Both the position numbers and the translations under genes were made by a program. From Agroathelia rolfsii (Eukaryota > Basidiomycota > Agaricomycetes > Amylocorticiales > Amylocorticiaceae), in NCBI GenBank assembly GCA_018343915.1, contig JABRWF010000006.1, positions 1,860,001-1,924,000 of the forward strand: DNA of 64,000 nt. Direction: 5' to 3'. Below are positions 11,251 through 26,716 of this stretch, one piece after another (position 1 is the stretch's first letter; each line of letters opens with the position of its first letter). The notes below the pieces were generated by a model, which had not been told where the DNA came from, did no database searches, and worked only from the letters and a program-made list of their open reading frames with translations.

Positions 11251-13687
11251 GGTGATGGACGCAAGAAAGGAAGATGGTGAAGCAAGTAGTAGGTGGACGA
11301 GGAAAGAAAAGTCGACTCGACTTGGACGCGACGCGTCTTGGAATCTTCGATTATGACTTGAACTTATCTTCTTTCTTTATCATCACAGCGACTTAATGTC
11401 TGGATACCTAGTACTATCAACTCAGCCCCGATTTCCTACCCTAGCTACCCACTACTTGTCCTACCCTGCTCATCCGCTGGATCAAAATCCTTACATATAT
11501 ACTAATGCACAAGAGTTCAGCGTTCAACTCATAATTCTCACCTGCGTTGTATCACAAAACATTGCACTGCCTCTCACATTGTAGTTTGCTCTCAACACTG
11601 ACATCTAATGCGGTGAGCATGTTTACGCAGAGTTTATGTTTACGTTTTATACTGTCAAATGTTTGTGTAAAATTACAAAATTTACTCGGACGACCTTCAT
11701 CGACATGGTAAGTGAATGGTCTCCGAGGATCCCACGGCTTCATCGTGTTCAAGCTGTACTATGGCAAATGTTGGAGAGGCCGGGCACTTTATCGTTATCG
11801 TATGCGTTAGTGATCTCTTGAGCATCTTACACCCGATCTGGAGGAATACAGCTTACCACATGCATTATCAAAAAGCGTTCGGGGATATTTGCACAGCTAA
11901 TGTGGGTGTGCAAGTTCCTACAGTCAGGTACGATGTGTGCGGGTGCAATCCTATAGATTATACTTGAATGTAGAGGGGGTTCAATAGCATTCCCATGGTA
12001 GTATTGGTGAAAAACAAAACTTGACTGACACAACGAGCAGATCTCATGTGAGATGTAAGGGACAGTATGGTGATGCAATTGAATTGCGGTGCCCTCTTAT
12101 CAGGTAGCAAAGTCCCATGCAGTATATTTGCAGTGGAAAACACAACACTTCTTCAACTATGATGTAGCGACACGACGCAGATTAAGTTATATAACAAACA
12201 AAAGAGACTAACGAAGTCTATGCCTCAAGAACGCAAAATACAACACGCAAATTTGCATGCAGCGGGGTTTTCCCGATGACGGATATGCTCAACTACCCCG
12301 TCAAGCACTTGTTCTCCGACTTGGAGTCTGACCATCGGTTCACCCGGTTGTGTCGTGCCGAACCTATTGTTGTCGTCATGCACATCACAGCCCGTAAAGG
12401 TTCCGTCTGACCTCGGGGAGGGGGGAGGGGCACGATATAGTACATGAGTCACGGATGTCTGATGCAGTCGCATAGCCGATGCACATGCCCACAGTCAGCG
12501 AGGGAAATAATAGCGGCGCTTATGGACAGATTGTCTTGATCTGCGATGAGTTGACCTAAGAGAATTCATGGATATCCGAGGAGAGCAGCCAAACAACGAT
12601 TTCACCAATGATTAATGATAAACGAGTAACAAGCACAACTGAGGTACTCGCGTGGGTTGTACCATCCCGAACAAGAATATGATGACATAGCTAGGGTACA
12701 CCGGAACATGGTCAATTGCATCGCCCCGCCCTGTCCGGTCAAGCGCGCCAGGGTTAGGGTTGGAGGAAACAATGCATTCAAGTTGTAAGAAGTGGAGAGA
12801 CGCTGCCAGCGAGGGCGGTTAACTTGAAGATGTTGCAAAGGAATCAGGCCTAATCAGGCATTAATCAGGTCCAGTTACTCGTGCTGCGGGCTTCACCAAA
12901 TACAAAGAGTATGATGTCAAGAAAACTGAAAGCAACCGGCCTGAGAACATCCTAACTTAAAAAAACAACCAGATGGCAGATAAATGGACAGGATGTACTA
13001 TTGAAGATATGACAACTTTAAAGTGTCACGCTCAGGCTAGCAATAGACAGGAATGTGAGTAACAGGAAAAGCGATGCAAAACACAAACTAATTGGTTTTA
13101 ACGAGCAAGGGTGTAGATGGAGCACACGATTTTGAACTCCAAATCCAGTTCAAATGAACGTCCAATAGCTATACGTCTGCATGGATCTGATTTTCAATTT
13201 GTCGATGCCATGCAGTGCTAATGGATGTTCCATTTCGTTAATATAACGTTTAACACTGAAACAATCACCCCGATGAACGGCTCCACATATCACATCGATG
13301 CATCGATGGTGTAAGATATAGCGGCGGCTTACCGACAACGAGGATACTTTATCCGACGACCTGGCTCGGGACCACGTGGTACCATGTGCTCCAAGTACCT
13401 CATCTGTCCCTATACGACTGCCACTGCTACTATTAAGCTATCCGACCCTTTATGAATGGATGAAACGTCTAAAATTACTGCTTTGTCACCGGCAATAGAT
13501 ACGTACTAGCTGCTGATAATCTTCATAGCAATGTCAGGCTCAGACCCTGGGTATAAATTAACTACATCTCCGCTAGTGCTGTTATAATCTACCCCAAAAC
13601 ACCTCAAGCGCAGCTCCTCTCAAATTTCACTTTTTAGAGACAGCCATAAACAACCTTTAATTTGATCTTGCCCATTTCATAATTGTG
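11251..13687. other. Gene-poor region upstream of CCT1, no gene supported
   Basis: About 2.4 kb after the CCT1 start. The first few hundred bases should hold the CCT1 promoter. Beyond that, open frames are under 85 codons, overlap on both strands and show no splice logic or family resemblance. Base composition is even, without long low-complexity runs. I saw no tRNA, rRNA or terminal repeat. Confidence 0.5.
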
Positions 13688-15324
13688 ATGGCTTATGAAT
13701 CAGATTATACGACCACATAGTATGTGTCTATTTACGCATCATCATGCAGCCCTTGCACTAACGCTCAGTGCTCTACACTAGTGATAATCGACCGCTTGAT
13801 GTGCAGTTCCAGGAGGATGTTAATCATATCTATCCATATGAACACATGTTTGCTTATTCTCTGGCAATTCTTTTGATCAGCATGCCAACTTTGTTTTAGT
13901 ATTCAATATAGTGCCAGTGGTCATGACCATAATCACGTCAATCAAGGGTCAAGCCAAGATAATTCAGCAGGATTTTACCAACAGACCACGCTGGTAGCTG
14001 CTAGCGAATACAATGTATGCACACCTTTTTGCTTTATGGATTCCAGTTATCGACTGTATTTGTCCCTGTCAACAGCCTGAAATTTACATGCATGAGCAAC
14101 CGGAACGATTTAAAGAATTCCTTCACCCCCAGTTAATTTCCACGCCGTTTCTGTCAACACCCTTTCATAATAGACTTGGAGAACTTGAAGAAGGCATGTT
14201 TCGATTAGCAACTGCTATCCTGTGCTTTCAGCCGATAACGTCTGTTCCGAGAATTGGTCTCTCGGGACAACTCGAAGATGAATTGGCTACGCATCTCGAA
14301 CACATGCTCCATACGACCAATTTGAATGGGATCTTTCCATCTTATCTAATCAATGATACCACACAATTCGTCCGCGTACTTTTGCATAAGATACACGCCA
14401 ATAACATCGGCACCATCATACCCTCCCCTCTTGTCCCCGTTACCCCCGAGAGTTCTTTCCGAGTCGGCAATTGTGCCTTCACATCCACAAGTCCGTCCAC
14501 ACCCTCCTCGCCAGCATATCAAGTAAGCATAGTTCTAAAAGTAGTCGCTTGTATGCCTCATGATGTCGTAGAGCAGGATTCGGGATGTTGGGAAGGAGTT
14601 CGAAAACTTCCCCTCTATTGCACGTGTACCTCCACATATTCAGTGCCGGTTCATGCCTCAGCAAGTCTATAGCTCTCGTGCAAAAGCGGACCATGACAGA
14701 TATGTCAAGGATGCGGATCTGAAACTTCCAATCATTTTCCGTCAGAAGTATCATGATTACGTTGGGATTTTGCTCAGGGACGTGCTTGACGCCGGGCTGG
14801 GGGATATTTTGATGGATGCCAATGAAGTTGTCCTGGATCATGGTCCACCCTCGACATACATTCGGCTTCGGGTGGGTCTTGTCGTTATCATCATTTCGTG
14901 TCCATAGTCGATATATCCTAATGCTTATTTTGAACTTCTTACTAGGTTCCAGGGTACGCCCCAGATGGGAAGCAAAAGCATCAGATCTCCCTTAAGACCC
15001 ACGAAAGATCCAGGAATTCACTCACAAAAGCGCGTCTTCTCCGGTCTGTTGCTAATGCAATCAGGAAAATTCTTGAAGTACGACACATCTCACACAAATA
15101 TATATTCCGTTATATAAACCTTATTTCCTTAGAACTTGGCCAACGAGCAACAGGACCATCAGCATGTCGCTGACTTGCCGTTCAGGTGGACCATAGGGAA
15201 GGAAGCTGGCCAGATTGGCATCCATAACCTGTACATTGCTTCTTTACACAATGTTTCTCAGGGAACTTGGCAGCCGCATCTGTATCTCGACCCCAGCTAC
15301 TCCTTGTTCGACAGAGCATATTAA
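13688..15324 (+). CDS. Unknown paralogue A of a duplicated fungal family
   Basis: I do not recognise the domain. Four 3' exons are well supported: 14076-14522, 14572-14871, 14946-15077 and 15133-15324 (357 codons including the stop). An upstream exon (about 13900-14014) is rich in His, Asn, Gln and Ser, and an ATG stands at 13688. The join of the first exons is unresolved. Segments shared with paralogue B (19736-21405): YSSRAKADH, RYVKDADLK, VLDHGPP, YIRLRVPGYA, QISLKT, SVANA, KILENLA and ASLHNVSQGTWQPHLYLDP. Introns fall at the same places and phases in both copies, so the pair arose by DNA duplication of an intron-bearing gene and not by retrocopying. There is no signal peptide or membrane segment. 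The basic, helix-prone middle (KARLLRSVANAIRKILE) could bind nucleic acid or protein, but that is a guess. Confidence 0.7.
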
Positions 15325-15690
15325 GTACGCTAAAAGGATACGGACAATACGATCATTCCATCTCCTTTTATTTGGTTTGTATATTATGGCTATGGTATTG
15401 TATAAAATCTTGCTTTTGCTCGCTTCCTCTTCCCCTTATTTTTTGTTTCTTCTCGACGTACTTCATTCTTCCAGACGTAATTAACCCCTCTTATATTACT
15501 AGTCAGATCTTATATCCGATTAAATGTCTTCCCACTATCTATTATGAGCACTTCACTCAACCACTTTTTCAACCTATTAGGGGGCTAAAACGGTATCCTC
15601 GATGTAGCCTAACAGGTCCTGAGACATTAGGAGCCCCTAATTATGATTTGGGATGCTCCTGTATAGTAGTCGCTATCCGCTCCCTCTCTA
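15325..15690 (+). other. 3' flank of paralogue A, no gene seen
   Basis: AT-rich sequence between the stop of paralogue A and the left end of the palindromic element. The open frames reading through it continue into the repeat and do not look like protein-coding sequence. Confidence 0.5.
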
Positions 15691-16375
15691 TACTCGCGGT
15701 TGTCGAAAGTTTCTGTAGTCGCATATTTTACATATCTCAGTCGCTTCCACATTGTTTCCTTCAAAACAAAAATTTGCATGAGACCTTATATATGCTGTCT
15801 AGAAGTTTGTATAGTCAAATTCTCAAAAAAGCTACTAGTTGCCTGTAAAAGCACATAGAGTGCATATATGCTAAACACCAGCACTATAATCATGGTTTTA
15901 TTTTGCAGCAATTATTTTTCTTAGAAATTTGACACTGATAGCATGCTCAGAAAAAAAAACCTGAGCAAAGAAAAATCTAGTGAAGCCATAGAAATTTCTG
16001 AAGTTAGCAACTTTTATAGCTTTTTGAGTGGAGTTTGCAAAATCACACTGAAAATCACCAACTTCTATATTTTCTACGGCTTCACTAGATTTTTTTTGCT
16101 CACAATTTTTTTTCTGAGCATACTATTAGTGTCTAGTTTCTAGGAAAAATAATCTTGCTGCAAAATAAAATCATTATTATGGTGCTAGTGTTTAGCATAT
16201 ATGCACTCTATGTGCTTTTACAGGCAACTAGTAGCTTTTTTGAAAATTTAACTATACAAACTTCTAGACAGCATATATAAGGTCTCATGCAAACTTTTGT
16301 TTTAAGTGAAACAATGTGGAAGTGACTAAGATATGTGAAATATGCGACTACGGGAACTTTTGAGAACCGCGAGTA
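15691..16375. mobile_element. 685-bp TA-flanked palindrome (foldback/MITE-like element)
   Basis: Two arms of roughly 310 bp, 15691-16005 and 16060-16375, are imperfect reverse complements of each other. Matching blocks include GCATGAGACCTTATATATGC, CATATATGCTAAACAC and AAATCTAGTGAAGCC in opposite orientation. Similarity fades in the central 50-60 bp. The ends read TACTCGCGGTT and AACCGCGAGTA, so the element can be read as CTCGCGGTT termini flanked by TA, the target duplication of Tc1/mariner-like elements. It encodes no transposase. The 66-codon frame inside it (15943-16143) is a by-product of AT-rich sequence. It is probably a non-autonomous element mobilised by a transposase elsewhere. Divergence between arms suggests it is not very recent. 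Confidence 0.75.
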
Positions 16376-18300
16376 CAGTAATTCACTTCTAGATGCTTAC
16401 AAAGCCACAAATCTCCAAGCGGCCAAGCAAAACTTGGTGCCCGGTAGGTTGCTATTACTTGCTCTACATAGATGGGAGCCAGACCTTGAGCTTGAGCGCC
16501 AGTGGAAAGTCCATTCAATGCAAACCGGCCGCAGCCGTATTATAACGGTCTTCTTCTGGTGAAAAATGTCGGGTGCCACCGTTGTGGTAAACTGCAGTAG
16601 TGCTCTTTCATATATATATATGAATGTAAAAAAAGTCAAGAGTATGTTAAGCATAATCCAATTTCGAGGGCAGTCAAAAACTCAGGTCAGCCGGTCTGTG
16701 CACTCGGCGCACTCAGCTCAGCTTGTTTGAAATAAGTTGACTGATGTTGCTTCCCTTGGTTCTCCATTTCCTCTCTTCCGCTGGCGCTGCTATTGCTTGC
16801 ACCATGAACTCCTAATCCGAAATCTTCTGGGTCAAAATAATTGACTTTGCAGTAATAAAAAAAGCTACTGGCTATTTCAGACGTTTGCGAGTATACTACT
16901 AGTACTCTTATTCTAGTCTTGAGCTCAATGCGTCTATCATGGTCATCTGCAACTACTGCCACCAGTCTTCCTATTCTTCATTCTATTATCCTATTTTGGC
17001 CAATCTATACATCTTTATAAAGCGAATAAAATATCCTGACATCTTTTTCATATTCAAAACGCGCATACATCCAGCTGATTGCCCCATGGGAAGGAATTAG
17101 GTAAGAACCCGATGCCCTACTATCCCTCGTGAGGTACTTAGCAAGCTTACCTTCTACAGACATATCGTCCGACCCTCTGTTAGGTCTCAAGTATTAATTA
17201 ATGGCTTTGTATACTTATATCGGCAGTTTTGTTTTGGCATTGAATAAGGTATTATAACAAAGCACTGCTGAGTTTGCTGTGCACTTACTAGTATAGCTTA
17301 GCAATTTCGGCGGTGAATTATTTTGGGGACTTCTCTATAAAGGCATAACCCCATTTTCTTGGCATTTCCGATTACATGCCCTAAAAAGAAGCTGACTGTA
17401 TGGTGCAAATCACCTAGACACCGCTACTTGTGTACAAACCTAATTTGGTTGACTATCCAAATGGCAATAGGCCAGTCTAGACAAGTCTAGAGGTTTTTTT
17501 ATCTTAACAATTGTGCTTGCGTTAAATGCAACCGCCGCAGACATTAACCTGCCAGCACTGAGCTATAGAGCATAGTAAATTATATACTTACATATGTACA
17601 ACTGCTACAATGCTCTCTTTGCATTATTATTGGATCTTTGGTCCATGCTGGGTGCTGAGTAGAGTGAGTAGGTGGTATCAAATATCACGCAGGTTGGGGC
17701 GAAAGCGCGTAGCGCTTTCCGAGCCCAGCCGGATAGCGACCTATGGAGAGATCGAGGTGAGCAGCGATGGGCGGGAGGGATCGCCTCGTTGCCTCATCTC
17801 CCACTGTCAACTACCAGGCCGTGCTAGGTGTAAAAAAAAATTATATAAAAAAAAAGGGGGGGGGGGGGGGTGGGAAAGGAAAAAGGAAGACAAAATTAGA
17901 GGGGGGGGGGGGTTCTGAAGATTGGCTAGCATGTTAGGGTGGCGTAGTGGTTTGCGAGGTGCATGCTCGTCTTGTGCCCTTTTGAGAAAAACGACACCTG
18001 ATGCCTGCATAGTTTTCAGCCTGTCATGTTTGGCAATTGGTTGTCACAGGACTGATATTAGATAAAACGACGATACATGAAGTGCTGAGGTTTGGAAAGA
18101 GAGAAAAGCTTTTGCAGCGAAAGGAAAGTCAATTCGAGGAAAAAGTTGGTTTGATAGGGAATTAGTGCTTTCAGTGTCTAAGGTATAGGTCCGAGAAGAA
18201 AATTTATAAAATAAAAATAAAAATAAAAAATAAAAAGAGAGAGAGAGACGAGCATGACGTGGGTGCGGTGGGTGGGTGAAATTTAATGAGCGAGAGTGGT
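16376..18300. other. AT-rich accessory spacer with a small hairpin and homopolymer G tracts
   Basis: No gene is supported in about 1.9 kb. Notable pieces: a short perfect hairpin GAAAGCGC/GCGCTTTC near 17702-17720, a G15 run at 17856-17870 preceded by poly-A, and a G12 run at 17901-17912. All of these lie in a purine-biased stretch near 17830-17915. A tRNA box-A-like string near 17940 has no matching box B. The region between paralogues A and B is probably decayed mobile or duplicated DNA. Confidence 0.5.
17830..17915. repeat. Polypurine stretch with G15 and G12 runs
   Basis: Poly-A is followed by 15 consecutive G (17856-17870), a G/A-only segment with few exceptions, and 12 consecutive G (17901-17912). 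On the + strand this is a strong candidate for G-quadruplex or triplex structure. Run lengths in such tracts are often misassembled, so exact counts are uncertain. Confidence 0.8.
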
Positions 18301-18314
18301 CGGTGCTGGTAGCT

Positions 18315-18350
<36 letters not shown>

Positions 18351-18363
18351 GCTACCAGCACCG
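18301..18363. repeat. Perfect 17-bp hairpin enclosing a 29-nt GA microsatellite
   Basis: The left arm at 18301-18317 (CGGTGCTGGTAGCTGTA) is the exact reverse complement of the right arm at 18347-18363. The 29-nt loop (18318-18346) is pure GA repeat. The arms pair at all 17 positions. Confidence 0.9.
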
Positions 18364-19735
18364 GAACGCGCGGGCCAAAGACACCGCTTTGCGCCGACGT
18401 CGTGCCTCCTTGGCGTAAAGCACCCAATATGCCACGTAACACAGTTATTAATTAGTCACCTGTGTTATTCTTCCAGATAGTGAAAGTCACGCATTCGACA
18501 TTATTTTTCAAGAAATACCTTGGTCAGTTTTGAGGTTTTTTTTTTCTTTTTTTAAAAAAGCAAGCTTGCAAGATTACTCTTTAGATTTGATGGAATTATC
18601 TTTTAAGACAGAATGATTTTAGAATGAGTGTGGAAGGAGTCATTTCTTTGCACCGAAGTAGTGGTGTCTAGGCAATTCGCACTATACCAGGTAGTGGAGG
18701 GGAAGGCCTCGGCGAACCTTCCGAAGCTCCGGAGGAGATGTAACTTGAGATAGGTTTAACTACTGTAGTGTTATCTTATTACGTCCCGCTCGGTTTAAGC
18801 TTGCTTGCTCAGATAGACTTCCAACTGCCATCTTATCCCCGTAGCAGGAGCTCTATCCGTCAGGAAACGGCTGAACCTCAAAAAAGTTCCGAATGTTCGA
18901 ATTGTAATTCACCTTTCTATCACATGTAATAGGTATTCTCTAGTCGCTCTCCCCCCAACTTCCCCCCCCCCCCAAAAAAAAGGAAGACAGCTGTGATCGC
19001 CGGAATTCCCTGCCAATAAATTCTGCTCTTCAGGCTCTAATTGAAGGGAGCACAACTGGCTATGATGTGATTTTTTCTTATGCCTCTTAGGCCTTACACC
19101 TTCACTTTGACACCGACCGTCATCGGCACCAAAGAGTGGGGGGATACAAACTACGGCTTGAGTACAACTGTCAATACTAGACTAGGTCCAAAATAGGGTT
19201 TGAATATTTTCTGACACCCTTCTACATTACATATCTGTCAGCACCTTCTAGTGCCAGTATCGATACTTAGCTACTTGTTCATAACTTTTATCACTCCCTT
19301 CGATCCAGCTACTTCTTAGAAACAGGGATCCATACTCAGCATACTCAACCCGATTAATCTACCTTTTTTGATAAAGTATTATGCCATTTCCGCTCGTTAC
19401 CAAGCTAGAAACAAGTTTTTTTTTCTTCTCCTATCAAAAAGTATCCTTCCGTGATTATCAGCCGTGGAAGAGTAAAGTTGTTACCGGGTACTAGCGTTCC
19501 GCGGGACGTTCAAGTCCTATTCGGCTCCCTTTTTTAGCAATAGCCTGGGGTAAATATCAATAGCTGGCAAACATCGTCATGATAGCTATCAGGCCGCTGG
19601 TGCAGTTATAAAAAGATCACAGAGCTCTATTGTAGCAATCCTTGAGCGTCTCCTCCTTTCATTAGAGCTCGACTCGTCGAGGACAGCTACCAGTTTTTAT
19701 CTTTGATTTGATCTGACACATTCCGTCATCACTAT
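18364..19735. other. Spacer upstream of paralogue B, no gene seen
   Basis: About 1.4 kb with no open frame worth calling, several poly-T and poly-C/poly-A runs (for example around 18535 and 18960-18980) and no recognised RNA gene. The last few hundred bases are likely the promoter of paralogue B. Confidence 0.45.
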
Positions 19736-21405
19736 GCCAATAGCCCGTGAATTGGACTGCAGGACTGTGCAGTACGTGTCTATGTGCATAATATTCAACT
19801 CATATATTGCTGCTTGTTAAGCACTCAGTGTTTGCACCGATAGTGAGCACTACCACGTACAGCCTGAGCTGCCGACTACTAAATTGAATAACTTGAATAT
19901 AAGTCGCTCTGACGCACACTTGCATGGATATATGTAAGCTTTGTCTCTGGCTTATGTCTTTGGTTTAAAAGCTAACCACCAAGGCTTTCCATCAATATTC
20001 GGTACAATAGCCATGAACACAACGATCATGCAAATAAGGAGATAGGCGAGATTTACGGACAAATGGTACCGGAGGCTGTCAGCAGGCACAATGTATGTAG
20101 TACTTTCGCTTTCATGTTGATAAGTTACGAACACGTCTTGTTAAACCTATAAATTGTCCAGCAGCTTGAGCCTTACGAGTCTGAGCAACGTGAACAATAT
20201 GAACAATACTCTTACCCCCAGTCTGAGCTAGAATTCTCGCTGGACCCAACGACATTTTTTCACAATGAGCAAGGAGGACTTGGAGATGACTTGTTTCTCC
20301 TGGCAGCCGCTTTGCAACACTTTCATCAATCGGTGGCTCGCATGTCTCTTCCAAATATCAGCGCTTGGGGACAGAATACACTGGCTATGCATCTTGAACA
20401 GATACTTCGTACTACCAACATGAATTTTCCAGTTGATCTAATCAACAATGCTGCGTCCTTGTTGCATATGCTTATACACAACTTGCAGATTGACACCACT
20501 GACGCCGTTATACCTCAAATTCTCTCATCCGTTCCTTTTATCCCAGTAAAGTCTTGCAGCAATAATCCTTTTACAACCCCAGGAACCTCCTCCTTGCCTT
20601 CATTTCAAGTAAGCATGATCCTAGTAAATGACCATTGATATATCTGATAATTTTGCAGAGCAATATTATGGACATACTAGTAACAAGGGATTTCGAAGAA
20701 TTCTTCTCCAGCCCGCATATACCCCCTCATATCCAAGCCCGTCTTATGCCTCAACAAACCTATAGTTCCCGCGCAAAAGCAGACCATAGCAGATATGTCA
20801 AGGATGCGGACCTGAAATCCCCAGTTATTTTTCGCTCGAGGTACTGCGACCACATTGGCATCTCACTTAACGACGCACTTGGTGCCAGGATCAAGGACGT
20901 TCTAACAGACCCCTATGAACTTGTCCTTGATCATGGCCCACCTTCAGCCTACATTCGACTTCGAGTGGGTGTGGTAATTATGCTGTGTATATGGTTGATA
21001 TGGCTTATCGCTCGTAACGAACCGGCTACTAGGTCCCGGGGTACGCCCTATATAAGAAACAGAGGAAACAAATTTCCCTCAAAACATTCGAAAAACCCAG
21101 AAATCCGCTCACTAAAGCACGTGTCATCCGCTCCGTTGCCAATGCAGTCAAGAAAATTCTCGAAGTACGTCACATTTTACTAAAGCTACTGCAGCACACA
21201 ATGCTCACTGATATGACCTTAGAATCTGGCTAAGGAGCAGCAGAATTGTCATTATATTACTGATCTGCCGTTCAAGTGGACCGTGGGCAACGGAACTAAC
21301 CAGATCGGCACTCATAATCTGTTTATTGCTTCTCTCCACAACGTTTCTCAGGGAACCTGGCAGCCACACCTGTATCTTGATCCTAACTACCCCATGTCGC
21401 ATTGA
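19736..21405 (+). CDS. Unknown paralogue B of the duplicated fungal family
   Basis: Second copy of the family seen at 13688-15324. Supported exons: 20165-20608, 20659-20964, 21033-21164 and 21223-21405. Likely upstream exons are one near 19861-19933 and one near 19995-20092 encoding YNSHEHNDHANKE, which parallels the SGHDHNHVN exon of copy A. The first exon and start codon are not resolved; the ATG at 19736 is only a candidate. Shared segments are QTYSSRAKADHSRYVKDADL, VLDHGPPSAYIRLRVPGYA and ASLHNVSQGTWQPHLYLDP. The C-terminal half is much better conserved than the Asn/Gln/Glu-rich N-terminal half, so the C-terminal part is probably the functional core. No known domain is recognised and there are no membrane or secretion signals. 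Frames are intact in every supported exon, so neither copy looks like a pseudogene. Confidence 0.7.
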
Positions 21406-22395
21406 GCATGCCTTACTGGTAGAATGATACAAATAGAGCGACGATTTGTTTTCCTTTTGCTCCCATGTGCATATCATGACTATAAAAAAATAACATCTTA
21501 TTTCGTATTGTCTTTTCCCCCCTCCATATCTCACATGCTACATGTATGCTTGCACCCAGCCTGAGAATCTCAGGCCCATTTTTGTGAACACGAACGAAAC
21601 CTCACGCTATCGCACTCGTACTAGTGTAGTCTGAACGTGGTTTCTGGTCTGAGTCTGGATTATGACGGTCCGAGTCGGTCCAGCTTTTTCTTTTGTTCAT
21701 ATGTGTCCCCCGCGGTTTCCTATATACAAGCGGCTCCTCCGTAGGCCAAATCACTTAAGCCTCTTTTGCGGAAACAGGCAAAAATATCAACATATACAAG
21801 CGAAAGATAATGCCGGGCCCCACATCCGCAAAGAGGTTTGACATTCTCAAGCTATCGAGAAGGATCCTTACTGACCCCTTATTGGTTCAACATCAGCACT
21901 GGCAGTCCTCGAGCACAAATCTAAGCCGCTTCCCTCACTCTCGACTCTCATTCCGTTTACGCCCTGACACTTAGCTATTTCCCCTTGTCTCACTTGGACT
22001 TTGGATTGGTGGTATCATTCAATACGTCGCCGATTACTCTCTCTCTCTGGTCAGTGCAGCAAGAAAAAAATCCATTATATTAACATTATCGCCAATTACC
22101 GTGCCATTTGGACATACTAAAGCCCACTTTTTTGAATGTATATGAACAGTAAAAATGCTAAACTCACAGCCAAAAGATGGGGATTCAACAAGAATACGTT
22201 GCCATCAAGAGTACAAGGAGGGGGAGGCGGGGAAGAGAAAGAAGAGGGAGGTGGATTATTACTTGTTCATATATGTCGTTGAAGAGGGGGAAACCAGGAT
22301 GAGGTGGAGACATTATAAAACGCGTAAATAATTACGGCATCTACTTGTAAAGCAAATGTCATGTCACAGAGTGTACGTATGGCAGAGCACGTCTA
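21406..22395. other. Spacer between paralogue B and SERCA 3' ends, no gene seen
   Basis: About 1 kb between convergent stops. It contains a CT run near 22035-22050 and a G/A-rich stretch near 22215-22255, and no credible coding frame. Confidence 0.5.
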
Positions 22396-26074
<3,679 letters not shown>

Positions 26075-26716
26075 GGGCGTGAAGGGAAGAGAGAGAGAGA
26101 GAGAGGGTGTTGTTAGTGGTATGTACAACGGACCGAAAGGGCTTGTTCCTCCGTCGATGGCTTCTCCGTTGGCCGCTAATAAACGCCACGTAGGAGGGCA
26201 CGGTCACGTGAGATGACGCTGCATTGCTCTCTGTCGCATCTCTTTGCTCTTTCGTTGTTATTTTGAACTCTCACAGGAGAAGAAGGACAGACAGTGAGGG
26301 CGGTATGCGCATATAACCAGGTACAGCAATGAGCACACAGCCTAAATATGCACTGCAATTCGACTGCTTCGGCTTCGATGGTGCGAACGAAGCACGCAAT
26401 CCTGGTCCATGCGTTTGTATGGCACTGCTGGGCATGATAACATATGGCCATTAGTAAATCCGCCTTGTTGGCAGGGCATTCTTGTATTGATTCCCTTCTT
26501 TGTAATTTAATGAACAAATAAATAGACTGCACAGGAATAACTATAATAATAAAAAGGAGTAGTAATTATTACTTATTTCAAAGATGACGAGCCAAATACG
26601 TCACAACAAATCTAGAGTCATCGTCGTCGGCGCCAGTCAGAGTCCCAGTGTCGTCTGGCTACAGACGCTGCAGACACCAGCAGCAACTCTCTCCTCCTGC
26701 GATCTCCTTTCTGCCC

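Noticed and set aside
12751..12763. GGGTTAGGGTTGG resembling telomeric repeats, tempting next to a Rap1-like gene
   Set aside because: Barely two units, expected by chance, and 18 kb from the Rap1-like gene.
14479..14841. 120-codon frame on the complement of paralogue A
   Set aside because: Spans an intron and two exons of the well-supported + strand gene that has a paralogue.
15943..16143. 66-codon hydrophobic frame inside the palindrome
   Set aside because: Lies across the AT-rich centre of the inverted repeat; the hydrophobic residues come from TTT-rich sequence.
17610..17918. 102-codon frame ending in a Lys/Gly run
   Set aside because: Its tail is translated from the poly-A/poly-G tract and the rest shows no conservation signal.
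17935..18010. tRNA box-A-like string (TGGCGTAGTGG) suggesting a tRNA or SINE
   Set aside because: No box B and no cloverleaf pairing could be found downstream.
19480..19530. GTTCAAGTCC resembling a tRNA T-arm
   Set aside because: Only a four-base-pair stem forms, with no partner acceptor stem or box A at the right distance.
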